64,000 nucleotides of DNA, taken from positions 2,232,001 to 2,296,000 of the forward strand of contig NZ_CP139035.1 in assembly GCF_029854705.2 (NCBI RefSeq), in the 5' to 3' direction. This DNA is from Akkermansia sp. N21116. GTDB lineage: Bacteria > Verrucomicrobiota > Verrucomicrobiia > Verrucomicrobiales > Akkermansiaceae. The first letter of the stretch is position 1. Each line of letters starts with the position of its first letter. The position numbers were made by a program, and so were the translations under genes. The notes under the pieces are model-generated. The model ran no database searches. It was not told the DNA's origin and worked only from the letters and a program-made list of their open reading frames with translations. Positions 49,445 through 61,000 of this stretch are shown here, in pieces.

Positions 49445-50503
49445 GTGGCTTCATTCAGGAATATTCTTGCCGGAATCAGCATCACCATTGCAGCATCCTG
49501 CATGGCGGTTCCGGCTCATGCCATCCTGTTAAGGCTGCCTACGGCCAATGACGCACTCTTTCGCAACAAGCCGGAAGATTTCTTCATGTATGTCGACCGT
49601 ACGTTCGAGGGCGTCAAAAGCAAACCTTGGGAGGGTGGCCAATACGGCTTCACCCGTACTCTTGTCCGGACACAAGCAGGGCCGGTCGCTACAAAATTTC
49701 ATGAAGGCATTGACATCAAACCTCTGAAAAGAGATGCCACGGGTGCGCCTCTTGACATGGTGCACCCTGTTGCCGGCGGACGCGTCGTCCATGTATCCGA
49801 CAACCCAAGGGACAGTTCCTATGGGCGTTATGTCGTTATCGAACACACTCTGCCGGATGGCCCTCTTTACAGCCTGTATGCCCACCTGGCCTCGACGAAT
49901 TGCAAGCCTGGAGATGTCGTTGGTACCGGCAATACTATTGGGAAGCTGGGGTATTCCGGTGTCGGTATCAACAAGGAGCGAGCCCATGTTCATTTGGAAC
50001 TCTGCCTCCTGCTGAACAGGAACTTTCAGAAGTGGTACGACGGGCGTAAACTCGGCACACCAAACAAGCATGGTATTTTCAACGGATTAAATCTCTCCGG
50101 ATTCAATCCAGTGGATGCCCTCATGATTTGCAAGGACGGAACACCCTTCAACCTAAGCCAATACATTTCCGGTCTCCCTCCCCAATATACGGTTCGCGTA
50201 CCTAATGCGGGGACTCCCGACATGGTAAAACGATATCCATTTCTGCTCAAACAGGGATCGAACAATCCCGCTTCCTGGGAGATTGCCCTGACTGATTCCG
50301 GAGTACCTGTTTCCTTCACGCCTTCGGCGGAGCCATGTGCCGAACCTATTGTCATTAGTGCCGTGCCTCACCCCTTTTCACAGCTTTACAGAACGGTCAA
50401 CCGAGTGAAGGGCTCCAGCAAAGCCCCCATCCTGACACCCTCCGGGAAAAGTTACATCAAACTGTTAACCATGAGTGCTCCGGAAAACTCGTCGGACAAC
50501 TGA
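49445..50503 (+). CDS. Secreted M23-family peptidase
   Basis: The 352-residue protein has a signal peptide (about 1-26, GISITIAASCMAVPAHA) and a LytM/M23 zinc endopeptidase domain. The metal ligands are in FHEGID (HxxxD near 86-90) and HVHLEL (near 180-185). The linking GYSGVG is typical. It probably cuts peptidoglycan cross-links. The C-terminal 100 residues show no known domain. The start codon is GTG at 49445. No ATG precedes the signal peptide. It ends 19 bp before the next gene. Confidence 0.87.
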   Translation: MASFRNILAGISITIAASCMAVPAHAILLRLPTANDALFRNKPEDFFMYVDRTFEGVKSKPWEGGQYGFTRTLVRTQAGPVATKFHEGIDIKPLKRDATGAPLDMVHPVAGGRVVHVSDNPRDSSYGRYVVIEHTLPDGPLYSLYAHLASTNCKPGDVVGTGNTIGKLGYSGVGINKERAHVHLELCLLLNRNFQKWYDGRKLGTPNKHGIFNGLNLSGFNPVDALMICKDGTPFNLSQYISGLPPQYTVRVPNAGTPDMVKRYPFLLKQGSNNPASWEIALTDSGVPVSFTPSAEPCAEPIVISAVPHPFSQLYRTVNRVKGSSKAPILTPSGKSYIKLLTMSAPENSSDN

Positions 50504-50522
50504 CCACCAAGACAATTCGTCC

Positions 50523-53264
50523 ATGTACCTACTGCTTTCATCACCCTATCTCTCCACGGCAACCAGAAAAGCAGCACATGCCTGTCTGATCGGCATGATG
50601 GCCGGCCTCTATATGGCTGTGGCTCTCCCGGCACAGGCCGAACCGGAACAATCCGAATCAGGAACGGCAACGGGAGACGGCATTAAAATCCCCGGAGCTT
50701 CCTTTCAGGAAGGATTGAAATCACTCCGCAGCAATGTCCCTCTTGTTGCAGCTCGCCATTTCAGGAAATCGCTCGATGCCAATTCTAAAAATTGGTCACG
50801 GGAACAGATAGTCATTGTCAGTCAATATCTAGCAGAATCCCTGATCCGCGGAGGGAGCTATCAGGAAGGGTTGGAACTCCTTTCTTCCCTGCCTCAGAAT
50901 CCGGCCAACAACTACTGGACTGCTATCGGATTGATTGGACAGGGATCTCTGTCTAAAGCCCTCCAATGGCTCGTACGGACGGACTTGTCTCAATCTCCGG
51001 AATGGGTCCCGTACTTTCTCCAGGTACGAGCGGTTATTGCCGGTCGACTGCATGATTACCAGTTACTTCAAGCCAGCCTGGCTTCCCTGGTTGCTCTCAA
51101 TCAAGGGGAATTGTCCGCCCGGGCCGCTGTCTGGCTTGCCGACTTCCAGATCAGGAAAAAAGAATATGAGCAAGCAGCAAAAACTCTGGCCCCCCTCCTG
51201 AAATCGCCGTCTACTCCCGAGGCTGGATCCGGACAACCGACTCCCCGTGAAGAACCTTCATGGATGGCCGTCATCAAGCCTCTTGCCCAAGTCGTACATG
51301 CCAATCTTCTCGCCAGCCAGGGACAATGGGACGAAGCCCAAAACGAACTGAAAACGCTTGCTTCTGCCAAAAATGCTCCGGACAAGGTAAAAGACTTGGC
51401 TCTTGTCGCCTCCGCCTTTCTGAAAATCGAACGGGAAAATGCATCTTCCGGTTCGGAATCCTCCTCCCCTGCCCCTGCTTCTACGGGAAGTGCAACTACG
51501 GACAATACGGATTATATGGGAGAAGACCAACTTCTTGCCTTCATTTCCAGCAATCCTGATTCCGCTCTTTTGACGGATGTCTTTTTAGTCCTGATGCGGG
51601 AAAAAACGTTTTCTTCCAATCCGCAGGCTTTGGAAAAGCTGACGTCTTGGGCGAACGGTTCCGACAATACCCGCCAGCCTCTGGCTGCCTATGCCCTGTG
51701 CGATGTCCTGGCAGGAAAAAAGGACTATGAGGAAATAATCGACCTGATCAGGAGAACTCTTAAAAAATCTCCCGCCAATCCTGTTTCCGAATCACTCTTG
51801 TTGAAAGCGCTCGGTATCCTGCTCAAGCAGGGACTTGTCGATCAGGCCGATGCGTTGATCAAAGAATTTCCCGGCTTCAAATCCGCTGCAGTCCGCTTCG
51901 AGGCCGGACGGATTGCCTATGAACAGCAGCGTTTCGATGATGCCCTCAATGCGTTCAAATCCGTAATTAGAACCGGAGGAGGAGACAATCTCATTTCCTC
52001 CGCCCTCTACAATGCCAACCTGACGGCACTGGAACTGGCGGATAAGAGTTCCCTTAAGGATGTGATGCAACAAACGGTAATGGACTCCAAATTGCGAGAA
52101 GCCCTTGCCTATGAGCAGGCTCACTATTCCGCCCAGAGGATGATGCCGGAGGCTCTGGAAGAACTTCGGAAAATGATCGCCGACTATCCCTCTTCACCTT
52201 GGGTGATTCCTGCCCGCCTCGACATGGCGGAAGTCATGCTGAACCTCAATCCTCCGGATGTAGACGGAGCCGTCCAGCAAATATCCCTGCTGAAAGAGGA
52301 CGACATGGATGAAGAACAAAAATTGCGCCTCATTCGCTTGAATATTATGGTTCCGGAAATCCGGCAAAATTGGGCGGAAGCTATTTTTACCGCGCGCAAG
52401 GCTTTGAAACAGTATCCCAACGCTCCGTGCGCCGATGCCATTCAATTGAAACTGGGAGAACTGCTCTATAAGAACGGCAGCTTCAACGAGGCTCTCCTTG
52501 TGCTGCAGCCATTCGCTTCACAATATCCCGATTCCGACTTGCAACGCGCAGCCCTGTTTCTCGCAGGCAAAGCTGCGGAACAATGCAATACTCAGAGTTC
52601 TCTGGATACGGCCCTGACCCTGTTCCGGCAACTGGCTCATACGCCGGGCAAGCTGGCTCTCTCCTCGGAACTGGAAATTGCCACCCTCCTCCTCAGAAGC
52701 GGCAAGTCCCGCGAAGCTATTGCATCCTTGAACGAACTTCTTCAGCGTAAATTACCATCGACCATCCGCCTCCAGGCACTTTCCACAGAAGCCGATGCCT
52801 GGGCCTCTCTGGGAGAATCCGATCCCGAATCCCTGACCAAAGCCCGGGAATTCTGCACGAGGATGCTTGAGATGCCTAACATTCACCTCTACTGGAAATT
52901 TAAAGCGCTTTCACAACGAGCCCAGTTTGCCGAAAAGCAAGGAGATATGGAGGCCGCCCTGCATGATTACTCGACTATTCTCCAATACAAGCCCGACCCT
53001 CATTCCGTGGATAAGCGCGATTGGTACTGGTTCTACAGCGCCGGTTTTGCTGCCTTGCATATCCTCGAGCTGCGTCAAGATTGGCAGGCTGCCTTGAATC
53101 TTGCCGTCCGTCTTTCCAAAACAACCGGACCCAAGGCACGTGAAGCCGCCAACAAGGCACGCCGCATCAAGCTTGAGCATTTCATCTGGAACGATCCTGA
53201 AACGGATGCCGTATCCCAGCCAACCGAGGAGGAAACGAAACTCGCCCCTCCTGCGGCACAGTAA
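50523..53264 (+). CDS. Large secreted TPR-repeat protein
   Basis: I use the ATG at 50523, giving 913 residues. A signal peptide spans about 16-40 (AAHACLIGMMAGLYMAVALPAQA), followed by a helical protein with many degenerate TPR units (SYQEGLELLSSLPQNPANNY, RFDDALNAFKSVIRTGGG, KNGSFNEALLVLQPFASQYP, SGKSREAIASLNELLQ). A Ser/Ala/Gly-rich linker lies near 315-340. The pattern resembles BamD/YbgF-like periplasmic scaffolds, though much longer. It ends 17 bp before the Nudix-PPK2 gene. Confidence 0.8.
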   Translation: MYLLLSSPYLSTATRKAAHACLIGMMAGLYMAVALPAQAEPEQSESGTATGDGIKIPGASFQEGLKSLRSNVPLVAARHFRKSLDANSKNWSREQIVIVSQYLAESLIRGGSYQEGLELLSSLPQNPANNYWTAIGLIGQGSLSKALQWLVRTDLSQSPEWVPYFLQVRAVIAGRLHDYQLLQASLASLVALNQGELSARAAVWLADFQIRKKEYEQAAKTLAPLLKSPSTPEAGSGQPTPREEPSWMAVIKPLAQVVHANLLASQGQWDEAQNELKTLASAKNAPDKVKDLALVASAFLKIERENASSGSESSSPAPASTGSATTDNTDYMGEDQLLAFISSNPDSALLTDVFLVLMREKTFSSNPQALEKLTSWANGSDNTRQPLAAYALCDVLAGKKDYEEIIDLIRRTLKKSPANPVSESLLLKALGILLKQGLVDQADALIKEFPGFKSAAVRFEAGRIAYEQQRFDDALNAFKSVIRTGGGDNLISSALYNANLTALELADKSSLKDVMQQTVMDSKLREALAYEQAHYSAQRMMPEALEELRKMIADYPSSPWVIPARLDMAEVMLNLNPPDVDGAVQQISLLKEDDMDEEQKLRLIRLNIMVPEIRQNWAEAIFTARKALKQYPNAPCADAIQLKLGELLYKNGSFNEALLVLQPFASQYPDSDLQRAALFLAGKAAEQCNTQSSLDTALTLFRQLAHTPGKLALSSELEIATLLLRSGKSREAIASLNELLQRKLPSTIRLQALSTEADAWASLGESDPESLTKAREFCTRMLEMPNIHLYWKFKALSQRAQFAEKQGDMEAALHDYSTILQYKPDPHSVDKRDWYWFYSAGFAALHILELRQDWQAALNLAVRLSKTTGPKAREAANKARRIKLEHFIWNDPETDAVSQPTEEETKLAPPAAQ

Positions 53265-53281
53265 TATCCCATTTCTCCGCC

Positions 53282-54628
53282 ATGATTCAAGACCCCAAAG
53301 GCAAATCCTGGAGGCCGAATGCCGCCGCTGTCATTCTGAGTACGGATGGCAAGGTTCTCCTGGGCAAAGATGCAGGACGTAATACTTACTGGCATTTCCC
53401 CCAGGGAGGTGCCGTCAAAGGAGAAACCATCGAACATGCCCTGGCCCGGGAAGTATGGGAAGAAGTTGGTTTACGCCCGGGTGATTACATTATTGCCAAG
53501 ACGCTCTCCGGACTGAGATACAAGTATCCGGAAAACAACAGTAAAAGCGGCAAATGGATCGGTCAGGAGCAAACCTACTTCCTGCTCATTTGCAAAAAGG
53601 ACAATCCCAAGACATCCGTCAACAGGAGCCCCGAATTTTCAAAAATCAGATGGTTTGACCGGAAAGAATTGAAACTCAACCTCTTCCCAAAATTCAAACG
53701 CTCGGTTATCAAAAAGGTCCTCGATGAATTTTTCCCGTCTGTCAAATTGACGGCACCGTCCAAATCTCCGCTTTTTTCAGAAGCCCAACATATTTACCCT
53801 ATTAATCAATCTCTTCCCGTTATGGACAGATATCTTGTGCCGGCCGGCATCAAACTCAATCTCAAAGACTATGCCCCCGATGACAAATCACTTTTTTCCG
53901 GGAGCAAGGAAGAAGCTCTGATTGAGTTTGACACCCTCAATAAGGAGTTTCAGGAATTACAAAGGAAGATGTATGCAGAAAACAAACACCGTATTCTCGT
54001 CGTCTTCCAGGCCATGGATGCCGGAGGCAAGGACGGTTGTATCAGAAACGTCTTTTCCGGTATCGATCCCCAAGGCCTCCGCGTCGTTCCTTTCAAGAAA
54101 CCCACCGCAGACGAATTGGCCCATGACTATCTCTGGCGCATTCATCGGGAAGTCCCGGGAAATGGGCAGATAGCTGTTTTCAACCGCTCCCATTACGAAG
54201 ATATTATCGCTGTCAAGGTGAAGAGGATCTTCCCGGACGAAGTCTGGAAAAGAAGATACCGCTCTGTCATTGACTTCGAACATATGCTGGCCAGCGAGGG
54301 TACGGAGATCATTAAAATATTCCTCAATATCTCCAAGGGCGAACAAAAAGCACGCCTGGAAGGTCGCCTGCGCAACCCTGACAAGGTCTGGAAATTCCAA
54401 ATGGACGACCTTGATGACAGAAACAGATGGGACGAATTTCAGGGCGCTTATCGCGAGCTAATCGAGGCGACTTCTTTCCAGCACGCTCCTTGGTATATTA
54501 TCCCCGCCGATCGCAAATGGTACAGAAACCTCATAGTAACAAGGATTCTTGTCGAAAAATTGCGCTCTCTCAACTGCGAATACCCTCAATTATCCTTCGA
54601 TCCATCCACCATTCGAGTGAACGATTAA
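53282..54628 (+). CDS. Nudix hydrolase-PPK2 fusion
   Basis: This 448-residue, two-domain protein starts with an RppH-like Nudix domain (1-155; RPNAAAVIL, then FPQGG and the perfect 23-residue Nudix box spanning G42 to L64: GX5EX7REUXEEXGU with R56, E57, E60, E61). RppH removes pyrophosphate from mRNA 5' ends. The second part (about 175-448) is PPK2: Walker A AMDAGGKDG at 244-252, FNRSHYED near 300, and WKFQMDDLDDRNRWDEF. PPK2 transfers phosphate between polyphosphate and nucleoside mono- or diphosphates. The join is in one frame with a short linker, so one polypeptide is expected. Whether AMP or ADP is used is unknown. Confidence 0.88.
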   Translation: MIQDPKGKSWRPNAAAVILSTDGKVLLGKDAGRNTYWHFPQGGAVKGETIEHALAREVWEEVGLRPGDYIIAKTLSGLRYKYPENNSKSGKWIGQEQTYFLLICKKDNPKTSVNRSPEFSKIRWFDRKELKLNLFPKFKRSVIKKVLDEFFPSVKLTAPSKSPLFSEAQHIYPINQSLPVMDRYLVPAGIKLNLKDYAPDDKSLFSGSKEEALIEFDTLNKEFQELQRKMYAENKHRILVVFQAMDAGGKDGCIRNVFSGIDPQGLRVVPFKKPTADELAHDYLWRIHREVPGNGQIAVFNRSHYEDIIAVKVKRIFPDEVWKRRYRSVIDFEHMLASEGTEIIKIFLNISKGEQKARLEGRLRNPDKVWKFQMDDLDDRNRWDEFQGAYRELIEATSFQHAPWYIIPADRKWYRNLIVTRILVEKLRSLNCEYPQLSFDPSTIRVND

Positions 54629-54789
54629 TTCGATTTGATTTTCTGCCGAGCTCTTCATGCTAAAGTTTTCTCAAAAAATAGTTTGAACGTTTGTTCTTAT
54701 ATTGTATTCTAACGTGTGGAGGATCTGGGAGAGGAAAATCCGATCCCAAGGTAATCTTACACACATACACACGCAACCTAACATCGTAC

Positions 54790-55575
54790 ATGAAAGGCAA
54801 TTCCAAAATAATAAAGAAAGGGGCAATGCTGCTGGCATCCGAAAGAAATGAATATATCTTGAGGCTACTGGCAGAACAAGGGGCAGCAAGAACCACCCAG
54901 CTTGCTAAATCGATGAACGTTACCGATGAAACGGTGCGAAACGATTTAATCAGACTTGAGCAAAGCGGTCTTCTCGTGCGAGTTCATGGTGGCGCTGTTT
55001 CGTTGAACAAAAAGACGAGCAATGAAAACCTGCTGAAGCATACGACCTATGATGTGGAACTTGCCAAGGCGGTTGTCAGACACATGCAACCTCATTCGAC
55101 CATCTTTTTGGACGGAGGCACGCTGGGTAATCTCATCGCTTCCTACCTTCCGGCCGAAGATATGACTGTTGTATCCAATAGCACCACGGTGATCGAACGT
55201 CTCAAGTCCAATAACAATATCGAAGCATATTGTACCGGAGGATTGCTGGATCGCAAGTCCGGCCTTTTCATCGGCCACAGGGCTGCCGATTCGCTCGGAC
55301 ACATGGGACTGGACAACATCATCCTCATCGCCGATTCGTATTCGGCATCGCGCGGTCCCGGATTTTCCAGCCAGGGCAAGGCGGAATTCTTTGAAAAGAT
55401 TCTTCCCTTCACGAAATCCCTGTGCGTCGTCTGTCCTTCTGCAAGCATGCAGGGACCGTCCTCCTACTACACCATCCCCCTGTCGAAAGTTAACCTTTTG
55501 ATCACGGATGAGAATGTCGATGAAGAAGAACTTCACGACATCGAACAAACCGGGGTTGTCGTCGAACAAGCCTGA
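54790..55575 (+). CDS. DeoR-family transcriptional regulator
   Basis: The protein has 261 residues from the ATG at 54790; the ATG at 54826 is an alternative start. The N-terminal winged helix is typical: SERNEYILRLLAEQGAARTT, then MNVTDETVRNDLIRLEQSGL and VRVHGGAV. The C-terminal DeoR sensor domain follows (DGGTLGNLIASYL, TVVSNSTTVIERL). Such regulators bind sugar phosphates and usually repress. A short palindrome gaac-gttt-gttc (54685-54696) lies about 95 bp upstream and could be an autoregulatory site. The regulated genes are not obvious. Confidence 0.87.
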   Translation: MKGNSKIIKKGAMLLASERNEYILRLLAEQGAARTTQLAKSMNVTDETVRNDLIRLEQSGLLVRVHGGAVSLNKKTSNENLLKHTTYDVELAKAVVRHMQPHSTIFLDGGTLGNLIASYLPAEDMTVVSNSTTVIERLKSNNNIEAYCTGGLLDRKSGLFIGHRAADSLGHMGLDNIILIADSYSASRGPGFSSQGKAEFFEKILPFTKSLCVVCPSASMQGPSSYYTIPLSKVNLLITDENVDEEELHDIEQTGVVVEQA

Positions 55576-55601
55576 TTCCCTGAACGAAACCGTTCTTCCT
55601 C

Positions 55602-55640
55602 GCAGGGCTGGGTGTTCAAGCATCCGGCCCTGCTTTTTTA
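55602..55640 (+). terminator. Terminator of the deoR-like gene
   Basis: A 10-bp stem gcagggctgg/ccggccctgc with one G-T pair has a 12-nt loop, followed by six T residues. It lies 26 bp after the stop and isolates the regulator from glnN. Confidence 0.85.
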
Positions 55641-55663
55641 GGCTCGTTTTGTTTCAAAAATGT

Positions 55664-55708
55664 ATGACAAATTTGTAATATATCAAGTTGATATTCCAAA
55701 TTTGTCAT
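55664..55708. promoter_or_regulatory. Long inverted repeat upstream of glnN
   Basis: A perfect 12-bp inverted repeat, atgacaaatttg (55664-55675) and caaatttgtcat (55697-55708), flanks an inner palindrome atatcaa-g-ttgatat. It sits about 75-120 bp upstream of the sigma54 element, the distance typical of an enhancer site for a sigma54 activator. A role as RNA structure is less likely because it lies upstream of the predicted start. Confidence 0.6.
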
Positions 55709-55784
55709 TCATTGTTTCAAGGATAATTATCAATAATATCACATAATTAATTCATTATCAGTACTCTCTATTAATTTTAAAAAG

Positions 55785-55801
55785 TTGGCATGGTATTTGC
55801 A
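55785..55801 (+). promoter_or_regulatory. Sigma54 promoter of glnN
   Basis: The sequence ttggcatggtatttgca matches the sigma54 consensus TTGGCACG-N4-TTGCA at all but one base. The GG (-24) and GC (-12) are separated by exactly 10 bp, the invariant spacing. The start would lie about 50 bp before the glnN ATG at 55860. Confidence 0.85.
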
Positions 55802-55859
55802 AATAAAAAAGCGTCCGGACAAGAAACCGGAACACTAATTCAGGAACACAATCCCCACT

Positions 55860-57962
<2,103 letters not shown>

Positions 57963-58038
57963 CCATCAACATCACTGTCGGCCCGCCTGCTCGCCCCTTT
58001 CCCGGCTGCATGCGGGTCGACCGTACCCCACCAGCCAC

Positions 58039-61000
58039 ATGCAATTCAGTTCATACCTCCCCCAACCACAAGGACTTTACCATCCTCAACACGAGCACGA
58101 CGCTTGCGGCGTCGGCATGGTCTGCGATATTAAAGGCCGAGCTTCGCATGACATCGTCCTCAAAGGCATGACCGTGCTGGAACGCCTCCTGCATCGCGGG
58201 GCCGCCGGCAGCGACCCGGACACCGGAGACGGTGCCGGCATCCTCATTCAGCTCCCTCATGCGTTCCTTGAGGCCAGTTGTCCCGACATATCTTTCCCAG
58301 AGCCGGGGTGCTACGGTGCCGCCTGTGTTTTTCTACCCACAGATGACTCTCTGGCAAGCAGATGCATGAAAATCGCAGAAGATTGTATTCTCAAGGACGG
58401 ATTCCGTCTCCTGGGATGGAGAACCGTCCCCGTCAATCTGGATGCCATTGGTGTCCAAGCTCGTCTTTCAGCTCCATCGATCCGCCAATTTTTCATCGTC
58501 CCCGGTAACGAACAACTCCGGGGGGAAGATCTGGAACGATCTCTTTATATTCTCCGCCGCACAATAGAGCGAGCCATGGACGAGGCTCTGCCGGAACTGG
58601 GAGACAGGTTTTATATTGCCAGTCTTTCGGCCCGAACCCTCATCTACAAGGGGCTTTTGAAGGCTCCTCAGCTTCCCCGGTTTTACCAGGATTTAACGGA
58701 TCCCAGGCTTGTTTCCGCAGTAGCCGTCGTCCACCAGAGATATTCGACTAATACATTCCCTTCCTGGCCCCTGGCACATCCCTTCCACATGCTTGCACAC
58801 AACGGGGAGGTTAACACAATCAAAGGCAATATCAATCAGATGAATTCCCGGGAAAACTTTTTGTCCTCCCCCTTGTTCGGGGAAAACATTTCCCGCATTC
58901 TGCCTGTCATACGTTCTGGGCAAAGCGATTCCGCCTGTCTTGACAATGTTCTGGAATTGCTTGTCCGAGCCGGCCGCAGCCTGCCTCACGCCATGATGAT
59001 GCTGATTCCCCAGGCATGGGGAAGCCGTCATTTCATGAGTGAAGATGTCAGAGGATTTTTCGATTTCCACGCCGGTATCATGGAACCATGGGACGGTCCG
59101 GCTGCCGTTTGCTTTACGGATGGACTGGGCGCCGGGGCCATGGTGGATCGCAACGGTCTGAGGCCGGTGCGCTACACGGTTACATGTGACGGATTGCTTG
59201 TTCTGGCATCCGAAGCCGGCGTTCTGGACCAGGAGCCGGCTCTGGTGATCAAACGCGGATGCCTGCATCCCGGACAAATGCTCTGGGTCGACTTTGCTGC
59301 CGGACGCATTGCATATGACAGCGAGATCAAAACCCATGTTTCTCGCCTCCAGCCCTATCGTCGCTGGTGCGAGGAAAACCGTATCCATGTCCACGGATTT
59401 TTCGATTCCGTTATGGCACCTACCGTCAACCGTGAACTTCTGCCCAGTCGCCACGCTCTATTCGGCTACACGAAGGAAGATTTGGAACTTATCCTCTCCC
59501 CCATGGCAAAAACGGGCGTCGATCCCATCGGTTCCATGGGTAACGATACGCCCCTGGCAGTCATGTCGGAACGCCCCCAACTGCTATTCAACTATTTTAA
59601 GCAATTGTTCGCGCAGGTTACCAATCCTCCGATTGACCCGATCAGGGAAGAACTTGTCATGTCGCTCACCACCTTCATCGGCAACCCACCCAACATCCTG
59701 GAGGAAACTCCCGCCATGGCGCGATTGATCAAACTGGATCGTCCCATCCTGACATCCGGAGATCTGGACCGCCTCCGAGAGTGCAAGGAACCGGATTTTC
59801 GTTCTCTCACCCTGGAGCTTTCATTCGATGCCTCGGCTCCCGACTCTTTGGAAACAGGTCTGGACGATCTTTGTGCACGGGCGGAAAAAGCAGTGCGCAC
59901 AGGGTATTCCATTCTCATCCTCTCCGACCGCAATCTGCCGCCGGACAAAGCTCCCATACCATCGCTTCTGGCAGTATCCGCCGTCAACGCCCACCTCGTC
60001 AATCTGGGACTTCGTACGGGATCCGGCCTAATTGTCGATACCGGAGAAGCTCGTGAAACGATGCATTTTGCTCTGTTGCTCGGGTACGGTGCCACGGCTA
60101 TTTGCCCCTATCTCGCCATAGAGACAATTACGAAATTGTGGCAAGACGGAGCACTGGGAGAATCCATTTCCGAAGCCCGGGCGCTTACCAATTACATCAA
60201 GGCCCTGGACAAGGGATTGCTTAAAATCATGAGCAAAATGGGAATTTCCACTTTGCGCAGCTACCGGAGGGCTCAGGTTTTTGAAGCTATCGGCCTGGAT
60301 CGTTCGATGGTGGATCGCTACTTCGCCGGAACTGAATCCCGAGTCGGCGGAATAGGGTTAAAGGAAGTGGGACGAGAAACGCTCATGCGCTACGAAGCAT
60401 CCCGCCAAGAACATATCGAACTGGAAAACGCCGGAATCTACAAGTACCGTAAGGGAGGAGAAAAACACCTCTGGACATCCGAACTCATCGGACTTTTCCA
60501 GCGTGCCGTCAGGAATGCCGACTACGGCAAATTCAAGGAATTTACCGCGAAAATGGACGATGCTTCGCAGAACCTTTGCACTTTGCGCGGATTGTTCCGG
60601 TTCAAGGAGACGACGCCAGTCCCACTTGAAGAAGTGGAATCTGCTCTCCAAATTGTCAAAAGATTCGTCAGCGGCGCCATGTCTCTGGGTGCTATCTCCC
60701 GGGAAGCACACGAGAGTATCGCCATTGCCATGAACCGCCTCGGCAGCATGTCCAACTCCGGCGAGGGCGGAGAAGATCCAGCCCGCTACATCCCCCTGGG
60801 AAACGGGGATTCCCTCTGCTCCGCCATCAAGCAGGTTGCTTCGGGCCGATTCGGCGTGACGGCAGAGTACCTGGCACACGCCAAGGAGATACAAATCAAA
60901 ATTGCCCAGGGAGCCAAGCCGGGAGAAGGAGGTCAACTTCCCGGAGGAAAAGTGAATGAAGAAATTGCCCGCGTGCGTCATTCCACGCCCGGAGTAACCT

